Of a DNA stretch of 36,660 nt, positions 1-8,345 are shown piece by piece. Origin of the DNA: MWBF01 sp964614645 (GTDB lineage: Bacteria > Chloroflexota > Anaerolineae > CG2-30-64-16). The position numbers and the translations under genes are program-made. The notes beneath the pieces were generated by a model. That model did no database searches and was not told the DNA's origin. It was given only the letters and a program-made list of their open reading frames with translations. The stretch covers positions 1-36,660 of the forward strand of contig CAZTMA010000042.1 of NCBI GenBank assembly GCA_964614645.1. Reading direction: 5' to 3'. Position 1 is the first letter of the stretch; the number at the start of each line of letters is the position of its first letter.

Positions 1-2
1 TG

Positions 3-95
3 GGCTACCGAAAGACCACCGGTCTGCGCAATGGCTGGAGTTTCGAGGGGTCGGGCCTGAAGTATCAGCCGATGAAGAAGCTTCTGTCTGTGTGA
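3..95 (+). CDS. 3' end of an unidentified gene (partial)
   Basis: Frame 3 is open from the window edge to a TGA at 93-95. It gives 30 residues that begin GYRKTTGLRNGW and end MKKLLSV. The basic, glycine-rich composition looks like a real protein end, but I recognise no family. The other two plus frames either stop early or give an implausible product. The stop codon lies inside a perfect palindrome (92-106). Called only because it is open to the edge and on the same strand as the next gene. Confidence 0.35.
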   Translation, partial: GYRKTTGLRNGWSFEGSGLKYQPMKKLLSV

Positions 96-106
96 CACTG
101 TGTCAC
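92..106. promoter_or_regulatory. Perfect 7-bp palindrome, possible operator
   Basis: GTGACAC (92-98), one base, then GTGTCAC (100-106). The symmetry is perfect and there is no T-run after it, so it looks more like a protein-binding site than a terminator. It lies 94 bp upstream of the sensor kinase start. The rest of the gap, 107-199, holds a small CTACG/CGTAG hairpin (149-162) and no clear -35/-10 pair. Confidence 0.35.
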
Positions 107-199
107 GGTAATTGCCTCGCTCTCCAGTCGCTCCTGCTACCCTGGACCCTACGGTTTCGTAGTGATATCATGGCAGAGTGATCGAACCAGGGGGTTAGT

Positions 200-2548
200 G
201 TGGCGACTGATCGAGGGCCTATCTATAGCTGGCGCATAGTGTTCTGCGGCCTGGTTCTGCTGGTGGCAGCCCTACCGCTGACCGCCGAAGCTGGCTTTGT
301 CGCGCGCCCTGCTTCTGCCGCGGCGCCCCCGCCTCCTTATGCCACCCTCCACTTCGAGCATCTCTCCATCGAACAGGGCCTTTCCCAAAGCACGGTACGG
401 GTCATCCTGCAGGATGGCTTCGGCTTCATGTGGTTCGGGACCGACGACGGGCTGAACCGCTACGACGGCTACCAGTTTCGCGTCTACCGTCACGACCCAG
501 ACGACGCGAGCAGCCTCAGCCAAGGCGGCATTCTGCAGCTACACGAGGACAGCACGGGCGACCTGTGGTTGCGGATGTCGTCGGGCGCGCTCGACCGCTA
601 CGACCGCGATACCGACCGGTTCATCCATTATCGCCGCGCCGAGGGAGGCATCGGCGTTCAGGACGAGGACTTTGCCTGGACCATTTATGAGGACCGCTCC
701 GGCACGCTGTGGGTGGGCACGTATCTCAGCGGCCTGTATCGGTATGAACGCGAGCAGGATAGTTTTACCCAGTACCATCATGATCCCGGGCATCCCCCCA
801 GCCTGAGCGATGACCGGGTCTATGCCATCTACGAGGACAGCGCGGGCGACCTGTGGGTGGGCACGGCCAAGGGGCTGGACCGCCTGGAGCGCCGGACCGA
901 CCGCTTCACTCACTATCAACACAAGGCTGCTGATCCCGCGAGTCTGGCCGGGGAGCGCGTGCAGCTCATCTACGAGGACAGCCAGGGCCGGCTGTGGCTG
1001 GGCATCTACAGCGCGGGGCTGGACTTGTTTGACCGCGCAACCGGGCGGGTGACGCACTACGTGCACGACCCGGCGGACCCACAAAGCATCGACGAAACCA
1101 CCCGCATCCTGCGCCTGTACGAGGACGCATCCGGCTACCTGTGGGTGTTGCACTATGACGGCCGGCTGGACCGCCTCGACCCGGAGACCGGCAAATTCCG
1201 GCGCTTTCGACACGAATCCACGGCCATGGATGCAGCGACTTCCGCGGGGCCGGGCGATGCGGTCGTGAGCTTCATCCAGGAAGACCACAGCAGCAACCTC
1301 TGGGTCGGGACCCGCGGCGGCTTGGACCGCTTTGACCCTAAGCAGGAGCAGTTCATCCACTATCGCCACAGCCCGTACGATGCGAGCAGCCTCAACGACA
1401 ACCAGTTGCTCTCGTCTTATGCAGACCGGGCAGGCGGGCTCTGGTTTGGCACGTTCGGGCATGGCGTGGACCGTTTCGATCCCGCGCAGCTCAACTTCCC
1501 GCATTACCGCATCGAGCCGCGGGCGCTGGACGCCGCAGAGAACAACGTCGTGTGGGATGTCCTGCACGACGCATCCGGACTCCTGTGGCTTGGCAGCACC
1601 GCGGGGCTCAGCAGCTTCGACCGGACCACCGGCCGCGTGACCCGTTACCGGCACGACCCGGCGGACCCGGCCAGCCTGAGCCGCGGCCGCGTCTGGTCGG
1701 TGATCGAGGATGCGGCCGGCCGGCTGTGGGTGGGCACAGAGAGCAGTCTCGACCTCTTCGACCGTACGACCGGTCGTTTCACCCACTACCGGAACGTCCC
1801 CGATGACCCCGATGCAGATTACGGCCATGTCACGGCGATTCTCGATGACGGGTCCGGGGGCCTGTGGCTGGGCGTTTACGGCCGCGGCCTTGAGCACTTT
1901 GACCCGGCGAGTGGCACGTTCAAACACTACGAGTACCACTTGGGCGAGGTCCAGACCAGCTCGGCCTTCTACCAGGAAGTCTGGACGGTGCACCGCGCAG
2001 CCGACGGCTGGCTGTGGATCGGCACAACACGCGGTCTGTACGGCCTCCGGCCTGACACGGGCGAAGCCGGGCGCTACGCTCACGACCCGGCGGACCCGGC
2101 CAGTCTCAGCAGCAACGAGGTCCACTTCATTCTGGAGGACCGCAGCGGCCGGCTGTGGGTCGGGACGTGGGGCGGCGGGCTGAACGAGCTGGATCGCACG
2201 ACGGGCAAGTTCACCCGCTACACCATGCGCGATGGGCTGTCCAATAACACGGTCTATTGCATGCAGGAGGATTCTGGCAGCGGCCTGTGGTTGAGCACCA
2301 ACAACGGTATCGCGCGTTTTGAGCCCCTTACGCGCAGCTTCCGGAACTACGATTCAGGTGACGGGCTGCAGAGCAACGAGTTCAACACGGGGGCGTGTTC
2401 CATATCACCGGAGGGTGAGTTGTTCTTCGGGGGCGTCAACGGCTTCAACGCCTTCGACCCGGCACGCATCAAGGAGGACCCCACGGCACCGCCGGTCGTG
2501 CTGACATCTCTGACGCGGGGCGGGCAACGAGCCGACCCACCGGCGTAA
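200..2548 (+). CDS. Hybrid propeller sensor kinase, N-terminal sensor part (frameshifted)
   Basis: This is the extracytoplasmic sensor half of a one-protein sensor kinase. The GTG start at 200 follows an AGGGGG ribosome site. A hydrophobic signal or anchor segment covers roughly residues 11-32. About fourteen two-component-regulator propeller repeats follow, each with the pattern EDxxGxLWVGTxxGLxxFDxxT (for example near residues 70, 215, 400 and 650). That is enough for two seven-bladed propellers. In other bacteria this architecture senses carbohydrates outside the cell; the ligand here is unknown. The frame ends at a TAA (2546-2548) just as a Y_Y_Y domain should begin, and the missing part continues in frame 1. 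I infer one original gene of about 1705 codons (200-5316) with a one-base loss near 2510-2545, either a mutation or a sequencing error. Confidence 0.85.
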   Translation: MATDRGPIYSWRIVFCGLVLLVAALPLTAEAGFVARPASAAAPPPPYATLHFEHLSIEQGLSQSTVRVILQDGFGFMWFGTDDGLNRYDGYQFRVYRHDPDDASSLSQGGILQLHEDSTGDLWLRMSSGALDRYDRDTDRFIHYRRAEGGIGVQDEDFAWTIYEDRSGTLWVGTYLSGLYRYEREQDSFTQYHHDPGHPPSLSDDRVYAIYEDSAGDLWVGTAKGLDRLERRTDRFTHYQHKAADPASLAGERVQLIYEDSQGRLWLGIYSAGLDLFDRATGRVTHYVHDPADPQSIDETTRILRLYEDASGYLWVLHYDGRLDRLDPETGKFRRFRHESTAMDAATSAGPGDAVVSFIQEDHSSNLWVGTRGGLDRFDPKQEQFIHYRHSPYDASSLNDNQLLSSYADRAGGLWFGTFGHGVDRFDPAQLNFPHYRIEPRALDAAENNVVWDVLHDASGLLWLGSTAGLSSFDRTTGRVTRYRHDPADPASLSRGRVWSVIEDAAGRLWVGTESSLDLFDRTTGRFTHYRNVPDDPDADYGHVTAILDDGSGGLWLGVYGRGLEHFDPASGTFKHYEYHLGEVQTSSAFYQEVWTVHRAADGWLWIGTTRGLYGLRPDTGEAGRYAHDPADPASLSSNEVHFILEDRSGRLWVGTWGGGLNELDRTTGKFTRYTMRDGLSNNTVYCMQEDSGSGLWLSTNNGIARFEPLTRSFRNYDSGDGLQSNEFNTGACSISPEGELFFGGVNGFNAFDPARIKEDPTAPPVVLTSLTRGGQRADPPA

Positions 2549-5316
2549 CGGGCGGGCAGCCGCTCTCGCCCGACCGGGCGGTCGAAGGGCTGACCGAACT
2601 GACCCTGCGCTGGCCGGTTGATTCGTTCGAGTTCGAGTTCGCCGCGCTCAGCTACTCGCAGCCGGCCAAGAGCCGCTATGCCTACATGCTGGCCCCACTG
2701 GAGACGAGCTGGACACAGGCCGGCAGCCGGCGCTACGGGAACTACACGAATCTGCCGGGCGGCGCCTATACGCTGCGCCTGCGGGGCACGAACAGAGCGG
2801 GCGTGTGGAGCGAACAGGACGCGGGCCTGACCATTCAGGTGATTCCGCCGTTCTGGGAGACGCCGGCCTTTTGGGCGTTGGTCGGCCTGATGCTAGCAAC
2901 AATGGCCGCCGCGGCCTATCGCTGGCGCATCGCCAGTATCGAGAGCCGCAATCGCGGTCTGGCCATTGAGGTAGCGGAACGCACCCTGACGATTGCCGAG
3001 CAGGCGGCCGACCTGGAGGCGCTTTACCAGGCGGATGAAGAACTCGAGCGGCACGTAGCGCTGGACGAGGTGCTGCAGGCGCTTGTAGATATCGCCGTGG
3101 ACCGCTTACAGGCTGACAAGAGTGCAGTCCTCTCCTGGGATGCCGGCCGGGAGCGGTTAGTGATCCGGGTGGCGCGCAACTTCAGCGCGGAGGCGGTTGC
3201 GCGCATCAGCTATGCACCAGGCGAGGGCTACATCAGCCGGGTCATGGAGGGTGGCGAGCCGGCCATTGTGGTCGATGCCGAGGCTGACCTGCGGCGGGTG
3301 CCGGCACGCCCCGAGGTCATTGCGGCAATTCTGAATGAGGGTATCCGCTCGTTCATGCACATCCCCATCCGGCTGCCAGCAGAGGTGGGCGTGTTACCCG
3401 GTGAGGTCTATGGCGTCTTCACGGTGGCCTACAACACATCGCGGGCCTTCGGGGAGCGCGAGCAGCGGCTCTTCACGGCTCTGGCCCAGCGCGCGGCCCT
3501 GGGCGTGCAGAAGGCGCAGAGCTTCGCTGCGGAGCAGCGCCGTGCCGAGCAGTTTCGGGTCATCGGGGAGGTAGGCCGGGATCTGGCATCAATCCTGGAC
3601 ATCGACGAGCTGCTTAACGAGATTGTGCGGCTGATTCAGCGCACCTTCGGCTATGACCACGTCGGGCTGGCGCTCATCGAGGGCGATGAGGCCGTCTACC
3701 GGGTCGGTGCTGGCAAACTGTGGGAGAATCCGGACTTTATGTTCTCGCCCAACCGTTTCAAGGTCGCCAGCCGACGGGAGGAGTCTGCATCCTCAGATGC
3801 AGACAAGGTCGGCCAGGGGTCCGGTGAAGGCCCCCAAGGCATCACCGGCTGGGTGGCACGCACGGGCGAGCCGCTCCTGGTGCCGGATGTCAGCCAGGAG
3901 CCGCGCTATGTCTGGATGCAGGGGAGCAACACCCGGTCCGAGCTGACCGTGCCGCTCAAGCTGGCCAGCATAACGGGCAACCGGCCCAGCGTCATCGGCG
4001 TGCTCGATGCGCAGAGCGACCGCATCAACGCGTTTGATGAGAGCGACCTGACCGTCATGCAATCGCTGGCGAACCAGGCCGCAATTGCCATCGAGAACGC
4101 CCGGCTCTATGAGAACTCGAACCGGCAAGTCGCGCAGCTCACCGCGCTGCAGGAAACCAGCCGCGCGGTCGCCAGTACGCTGGAGCGGGACGCGCTGCTC
4201 AAACTCATCATGGCTCAGGCCACCGCGCTGCTGGCCGCAGACGGCGGGCTCATCAACCTGGTGGACTGGGAGCAGCGCGAGGATGAGGTGGTCGCGTGCA
4301 GCGGGGCGGCCAGCCAGTTTCTGGGCGCACACAATGCGCTCGACGCCGGACTGTCGGGGTGGGTGGCGCTCAACAACCAGCCTGTCATCTCGAATCGCCT
4401 GGCTGAGGATGACCGTGTGGCGCCGGATACTCGCGGGTGGCTTGAACAATCCCACGTTGAGAGCGCGGCGCTGGCGCCACTGGTCGTTAAGGGCCAAGTC
4501 GTAGGAACCCTGGTGCTCATCAAGCAAGCGGGCCAGGGCGGCTTCGACCAAGCCGATCGCGAACTGTTGGTGGCATTTGCGGACCAGGCAGCCATCGCGA
4601 TCGAGAACGCGCGGCTCTACGAGGAGGCCCAAGCCGCGGCTGCGCTGGAAGAGCGGAGCCGCCTGGCGCGTGACCTGCATGATGCTGTCACGCAGACGCT
4701 CTTCTCCGCCAGCCTGATTGCCGAGGCGCTGCCCGCGCTCTGGGAGAGCAATCCCGAGGAGGGCCACGAACTGCTGGGCGATCTGCGCCAGTTGACGCGC
4801 GGCGCGCTGGCAGAGATGCGCACCCTGCTGCTGGAGCTGCGACCGGCCGCGCTGGTGGAGTCGCACCTGGCCGATGTCCTGCGCCAGTTGGCCGAATCGG
4901 TGTCCGGGCGTTCCGGCATCCCCGTGCGGGTTATCCAGGAGGGCTGTGCGCTGCTCGAACTGCCGGAGCGCGTCCATGTGGCACTGTACCGCATCGCGCA
5001 GGAAGCGCTCAACAACGTGGTCAAGCACGCCCAGGCTCGCGAGGTCGAGGTGCGACTGATCTGCTCCAGCGAAACCAGCGCTGATCAGCCCAGCGCCGAT
5101 AGACGCCACCCGGCCGGCGGCTCGGCGCTGCGCGTCGAGTTGAGCATCCGGGACGACGGCAAGGGGTTTGACCCGGCGGTGATCCCCCCGGAACACCTCG
5201 GGCTGGGCATCATCCGCGAGCGGGCAGAGGCTATCGGCGCTACATTGCAAATCGACAGCGAAGTCGGCCGGGGCACTGTCATTGAAGTCACCTGGCTTTC
5301 TGGGCAGGCACGATAG
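2521..5316 (+). CDS. Hybrid sensor kinase, Y_Y_Y, GAF and histidine kinase part
   Basis: This continues the preceding frame after the frameshift. Frame 1 is open well before its first ATG (2686), and those codons encode the start of the Y_Y_Y domain, so 2686 is not a natural start. Counting from 2686: Y_Y_Y end at 1-52, one membrane helix at about 60-80, coiled coil, three GAF domains (about 119-270, 285-470 and 485-645), a HisKA_3 dimerisation helix with the phospho-acceptor His in ARDLHDAVTQT (His665, bases 4678-4680), and a HATPase domain with N-box EALNNVVKHA and G-boxes DDGKGFD and GLGIIRERA. NarL-type kinases have this core. It likely phosphorylates the regulator that starts 23 bp downstream. 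A palindromic repeat is inserted in-frame in GAF2 (3783-3804). Confidence 0.88.
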   Translation, partial: RATSRPTGVTGGQPLSPDRAVEGLTELTLRWPVDSFEFEFAALSYSQPAKSRYAYMLAPLETSWTQAGSRRYGNYTNLPGGAYTLRLRGTNRAGVWSEQDAGLTIQVIPPFWETPAFWALVGLMLATMAAAAYRWRIASIESRNRGLAIEVAERTLTIAEQAADLEALYQADEELERHVALDEVLQALVDIAVDRLQADKSAVLSWDAGRERLVIRVARNFSAEAVARISYAPGEGYISRVMEGGEPAIVVDAEADLRRVPARPEVIAAILNEGIRSFMHIPIRLPAEVGVLPGEVYGVFTVAYNTSRAFGEREQRLFTALAQRAALGVQKAQSFAAEQRRAEQFRVIGEVGRDLASILDIDELLNEIVRLIQRTFGYDHVGLALIEGDEAVYRVGAGKLWENPDFMFSPNRFKVASRREESASSDADKVGQGSGEGPQGITGWVARTGEPLLVPDVSQEPRYVWMQGSNTRSELTVPLKLASITGNRPSVIGVLDAQSDRINAFDESDLTVMQSLANQAAIAIENARLYENSNRQVAQLTALQETSRAVASTLERDALLKLIMAQATALLAADGGLINLVDWEQREDEVVACSGAASQFLGAHNALDAGLSGWVALNNQPVISNRLAEDDRVAPDTRGWLEQSHVESAALAPLVVKGQVVGTLVLIKQAGQGGFDQADRELLVAFADQAAIAIENARLYEEAQAAAALEERSRLARDLHDAVTQTLFSASLIAEALPALWESNPEEGHELLGDLRQLTRGALAEMRTLLLELRPAALVESHLADVLRQLAESVSGRSGIPVRVIQEGCALLELPERVHVALYRIAQEALNNVVKHAQAREVEVRLICSSETSADQPSADRRHPAGGSALRVELSIRDDGKGFDPAVIPPEHLGLGIIRERAEAIGATLQIDSEVGRGTVIEVTWLSGQAR
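3783..3804. repeat. Palindromic repeat inside kinase GAF2 coding sequence
   Basis: GTCTGCATC (3783-3791), loop CTCA, GATGCAGAC (3796-3804): a perfect 9-bp stem. It is identical over all 22 bases to 8262-8283 between the epimerase and ROK genes. In the kinase it encodes a Ser/Asp-rich stretch (ESASSDADK) just before the conserved GITGWV of GAF2, which looks like a tolerated loop insertion. Confidence 0.8.
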
Positions 5317-5339
5317 CTCGTGTTGGTATGGGAGTAACC

Positions 5340-5972
5340 ATGTCATCTTCACCCACTCGAGTCCTGGTGGTCGACGACCATGCGATGGTGCGGCGCGGCC
5401 TGGCCGCGTTCCTGAGGGCCAAGTCGGATCTGCTGCTGGTGGGTGAGGCCGCCAGTGGAGGAGAAGCTATTACCCTCTGCGAGCGGCTGCAGCCCGACGT
5501 GGTGCTGATGGACCTGATGATGCCGGGCATGAGCGGGCCTGAGGCCACCAGGGCCATTCGCAGCCACTGGCCCCACATCCAGGTCATCGCGCTGACCAGC
5601 TTCAGCGACAGGGAGCTGGCGCGCGAGGCGCTGGCTGCGGGCGCGCTCAGTTATTTGTTGAAGAATGTTTCGGCAGAGGACTTGGCCCAGGCCATCCGGG
5701 CCGCAGCGAGCGGCCGCTCGACGCTGGCGAACGAGGTCGTGCAGGCGTTGGTGCAGGGGGAACAGGATCTGCCGGTCGCGGATGAACTGACCCCGCGCGA
5801 GCGAGAAGTGCTGGCGCTGATGGTCAAAGGGCTCACCAATCCTGAGATAGCCAATCGCCTGGTTGTCAGCCGCGCGACCGCAAAGGCTCACGTCAGCAAC
5901 GTGCTGGCGAAGCTGGGCGCGGCGAACCGCGCGGAGGCAGTCGCCATCGCCCTGCAGCGGAAGCTGGTGTAA
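5340..5972 (+). CDS. NarL/LuxR-family response regulator
   Basis: A DNA-binding response regulator of 210 residues. The receiver domain (about 5-120) has the acidic pair in LVVDDH, the phospho-acceptor Asp58 in VLMDLMMPG and the switch Thr/Lys region (ALTS, LLKN). A LuxR-type HTH follows at about 145-205 (LTPREREVLALMVKGLTN, then AKAHVSNVLAKLG). The start at 5340 is chosen because GGGAG (5330-5334) lies 5 bases before it. An in-frame ATG at 5328 would give four more residues and overlaps that ribosome site. It is 23 bp downstream of the kinase gene, so the two form an operon and probably a cognate pair. Targets cannot be read from the sequence; the neighbouring carbohydrate genes are candidates. 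Confidence 0.92.
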   Translation: MSSSPTRVLVVDDHAMVRRGLAAFLRAKSDLLLVGEAASGGEAITLCERLQPDVVLMDLMMPGMSGPEATRAIRSHWPHIQVIALTSFSDRELAREALAAGALSYLLKNVSAEDLAQAIRAAASGRSTLANEVVQALVQGEQDLPVADELTPREREVLALMVKGLTNPEIANRLVVSRATAKAHVSNVLAKLGAANRAEAVAIALQRKLV

Positions 5973-5981
5973 CGCGCCCCA

Positions 5982-6007
5982 GCGCAATCGCTCTTCGGCG
6001 ATTGCGC
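5982..6007 (+). terminator. Strong hairpin after the regulator gene
   Basis: GCGCAATCGC (5982-5991), six-base loop TCTTCG, GCGATTGCGC (5998-6007): a perfect 10-bp stem 9 bases after the stop codon. No T-run follows, so it is not a canonical intrinsic terminator. It may end or protect the 3' end of the two-component mRNA. Confidence 0.6.
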
Positions 6008-6042
6008 CAATGTCCCAGCGCCGCAGCGCCACGCGCAATCTG

Positions 6043-6051
6043 TGGCATAAT
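6043..6051 (+). promoter_or_regulatory. Candidate extended -10 promoter for lyase-epimerase unit
   Basis: TGGCATAAT fits the extended -10 pattern TGnTATAAT with one mismatch. It lies 42 bases before the GTG start of the lyase gene and downstream of the hairpin. No good -35 element is visible at the expected spacing, which extended -10 promoters can tolerate. Confidence 0.4.
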
Positions 6052-6092
6052 GGGTCTAGGAATTTCATTCTTGGAGTATCAGGGAGGGACTT

Positions 6093-6980
6093 GTGCGCAT
6101 ATTCGCAGGGTGCTGGCCGGCCTTACTGACGCCATACACGCCGCAGGATGAGGTCAACGTGGCCATCCTGCGCACACTCACCGACTATCTGCTTGCCAGA
6201 GGCGCCAGCGGCCTGTATGTCTGCGGCAGCACCGGCGAGGGCCCGTTGCAGACGGTAGAGGAACGCAAGGTGGTGGCAGACACGGTGTTGGACCAGGTCG
6301 CAGGCCGCGTGCCCGTCATCGTCCACGTGGGCGCGGCGGTGCTCAAGGATGCCAGGCAACTGGCACAGCATGCGCAGGCTGCGGGGGCGGCGGGCATCAG
6401 CAGCATCCTCCCACCCGTTCTGTACGATCCACGCGGGGTCGTTCCTTTCTTCGAGCAGATCGCGGACGCTGCGCCGGACCTGCCCTTCCTGCCCTATCTC
6501 TTCGGTTCAGCGCGCGATGCCGTGGCGCTGATGCGCGACCTGGGCCACATCCCCAATCTGGCGGGCACCAAGTATACGGGGCCGAACATGTACGAGATGA
6601 GCCAGCTGGTGCGGTTCAGGTCTGAGGGCTGGACAGTCTTTTCGGGGATGGACGAGCAGGCGGTGCTGGGCCGCCTGTACGGCGCGGCCGGCTGCATCGG
6701 CTCCACCCTGAATGTCATGCCCGGCGTATACCGCGAAATCTATGCGAGTCTGACGCGCGGCGAAACCGGGCGTGCGCTGGACCTGCAGCAGCGCGCCAAT
6801 CGCGTCACGGGCTTGCTGCTCAGCGTAAGCTTCGCGGGTGCGCTGCGCGAGGCGTTGCACCTGCTGGGGTTCGAGTGCGGCCGGCCGCGGCTGCCCAACC
6901 TGCCTGTGCCTGAATCGCAGCTTGCCGCGCTGCACGGCGGCTTGCAGGAGTGCGGGTTTGCGGAACTTGCCGCGCTGTAG
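6093..6980 (+). CDS. N-acetylneuraminate-lyase-like aldolase (DHDPS family)
   Basis: A class I, Schiff-base aldolase of 295 residues, the normal size for the dihydrodipicolinate synthase/N-acetylneuraminate lyase family. The carboxylate-binding GSTGEG is at 45-50. The Schiff-base lysine is Lys160 in AGTKYTG, and a candidate catalytic Tyr135 lies in LPYLFG. The GTKYTGPNMYEM stretch resembles sialic acid lyases more than DapA. The GTG start at 6093 follows AGGGAGGG (6081-6088). The next gene, 15 bp downstream, is a GlcNAc 2-epimerase homologue. Together they would convert Neu5Ac to ManNAc plus pyruvate and then to GlcNAc. Another 2-keto sugar-acid aldolase is possible. No sialidase or NanK is present in the window. 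Confidence 0.75.
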   Translation: MRIFAGCWPALLTPYTPQDEVNVAILRTLTDYLLARGASGLYVCGSTGEGPLQTVEERKVVADTVLDQVAGRVPVIVHVGAAVLKDARQLAQHAQAAGAAGISSILPPVLYDPRGVVPFFEQIADAAPDLPFLPYLFGSARDAVALMRDLGHIPNLAGTKYTGPNMYEMSQLVRFRSEGWTVFSGMDEQAVLGRLYGAAGCIGSTLNVMPGVYREIYASLTRGETGRALDLQQRANRVTGLLLSVSFAGALREALHLLGFECGRPRLPNLPVPESQLAALHGGLQECGFAELAAL

Positions 6981-6995
6981 GATGGGGTTGTGTGA

Positions 6996-8243
6996 ATGAC
7001 ATCTGATCCTTCGGCTGGTTTGATGACGCGGGAGCGCGTGGACAGCCTGCTGGCGACCTACCGGGATGGCCTGCTCAACAGCACGCTGCCGTTCTGGTTC
7101 CCGCGCTGCATCGATGAGGAGCACGGCGGGTTCATGTTCTCGCGCGACCGTGATGGGACGCTGCTGGACACCGATAAGGCGATCTGGCTGCAGGGGCGGG
7201 CAGCCTGGCTGCTCGCGACGTTGTACGCCGAGGTGGAGCCGCGGCCGGAGTGGCTCCAGTGGTCGCGCCACGGCCTTGATTTTCTGCGCAGGTACGGCTT
7301 CGATGCCGACGGCCGCATGTTCTTCCTGGTGGACCGGCAGGGCCGGCCGCTGCGCAAGCGGCGCTACATCTTCAGCGAGGCATTCATGATCGCGGGGCTG
7401 GCCGGGTACGGCCGCGCGGCAGGCGACGCGGCTGCGGTCGGGGCGGCCTTCGAGCTGTATCAGCGCGTGATGGGCTATCTGGATACGCCCGGCGTGCTGC
7501 CGCCCAAGTGGGATGCAGAGACCCGCCCGATGCGCGGCCTCGCGGTGCCCATGATCATGATCGTTACCGCCCAAATCCTGCGCCGCGCGCTCGGCCGTGG
7601 GCCGGGGGACGCCGCGCGCCATGCTGCCTGCAACGCCGCAGTCGACCGATACATCGACCAAATCCGCCGCTATCACATGCACCCGGAGCTGGCGACTGTG
7701 CTGGAGACCGTTGGGCCGAATGGGGAGTTCCTGGACCACTTCGACGGCCGGACACTCAACCCCGGCCATGCCATCGAGGCGGCCTGGTTTATCATGCAGG
7801 AGGCGCGTGAGCGGGGCAATGATCCGGAGCTGCTGCAGATGGGCCTGACCGTCCTGGACTGGATGTGGCCGCGCGGCTGGGACCCGGAGCACGGGGGCAT
7901 CACCTACTTCGTCGATGTGCAGGGGTTGCCCGTGCAGGAGTACTGGCATGACATGAAGTTCTGGTGGCCGCAGAACGAGGCCATCCTCGCGACGCTTATG
8001 GCCTATCGCTTGACGGGGGATGCGAAGTACGCAGCGTGGCACCGCATGATTCACGACTGGACTTATGCGCGCTTCCCCGACGGTGAGCATGGCGAGTGGT
8101 TCGGTTATCTGCACCGTGACGGTCGGTTGTCCTCAACCATCAAGGGCAATACGTATAAGGGCGCGTTCCACGTGCCGCGCATGGAGCTGCTGTGCTGGCA
8201 ATTGATGGAGGAGATCAGGCAGGATCCCCGGCTGGTGGCTTGA
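6996..8243 (+). CDS. N-acylglucosamine 2-epimerase (AGE/renin-binding protein family)
   Basis: Predicted (alpha/alpha)6-barrel sugar 2-epimerase of 415 residues, typical of the family (about 400). Family landmarks seen are NPGHAIEAAW (a catalytic His region), HDMKFWWPQNEA and KGAFHVPRMELL (second catalytic His near residue 393). It should interconvert ManNAc and GlcNAc; related members act on mannose or cellobiose, so substrate is not certain. A weak GGATGGGG ribosome site precedes ATG 6996. An internal in-frame ATG (7023) is the alternative. It pairs with the upstream lyase for sialic acid or amino-sugar use, and ends facing the ROK gene across two hairpins. Confidence 0.82.
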   Translation: MTSDPSAGLMTRERVDSLLATYRDGLLNSTLPFWFPRCIDEEHGGFMFSRDRDGTLLDTDKAIWLQGRAAWLLATLYAEVEPRPEWLQWSRHGLDFLRRYGFDADGRMFFLVDRQGRPLRKRRYIFSEAFMIAGLAGYGRAAGDAAAVGAAFELYQRVMGYLDTPGVLPPKWDAETRPMRGLAVPMIMIVTAQILRRALGRGPGDAARHAACNAAVDRYIDQIRRYHMHPELATVLETVGPNGEFLDHFDGRTLNPGHAIEAAWFIMQEARERGNDPELLQMGLTVLDWMWPRGWDPEHGGITYFVDVQGLPVQEYWHDMKFWWPQNEAILATLMAYRLTGDAKYAAWHRMIHDWTYARFPDGEHGEWFGYLHRDGRLSSTIKGNTYKGAFHVPRMELLCWQLMEEIRQDPRLVA

Positions 8244-8261
8244 AAGCGCCCTGAAAGAGGC

Positions 8262-8283
8262 GTCTGCATCCTCAGATGCAGAC
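8262..8283. repeat. Palindromic repeat, possible bidirectional terminator
   Basis: GTCTGCATC/GATGCAGAC, 9-bp perfect stem with CTCA loop, 18 bases after the epimerase stop. It is identical to the copy inside the kinase gene at 3783-3804. It lies between convergent genes, so it could block read-through, but there is no T-run. Confidence 0.7.
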
Positions 8284-8309
8284 GGTGATGTCGTGACGTC
8301 CCACGGGCG

Positions 8310-8333
8310 GTTCCGCATCCGAGGATGCGGAAC
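8310..8333. repeat. Second palindromic repeat between convergent genes
   Basis: GTTCCGCATCC (8310-8320), two-base loop GA, GGATGCGGAAC (8323-8333): a perfect 11-bp stem, 12 bases from the ROK stop. It shares the GCATCC/GATGC core with the 8262 copy and looks like another member of the same palindrome family. Confidence 0.7.
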
Positions 8334-8345
8334 TCTTCTGGGCAG

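Noticed and set aside
539..2125. 528-codon minus-strand open frame
   Set aside because: Antisense shadow of the propeller repeats; its apparent periodicity mirrors the blade repeats on the other strand.
3793..5352. 519-codon minus-strand open frame
   Set aside because: Antisense to the GAF and kinase domains, low-complexity composition, no ribosome site or domain.
6507..8114. 535-codon minus-strand open frame
   Set aside because: Antisense to the lyase and epimerase genes; His/Arg/Pro-rich with no family resemblance.
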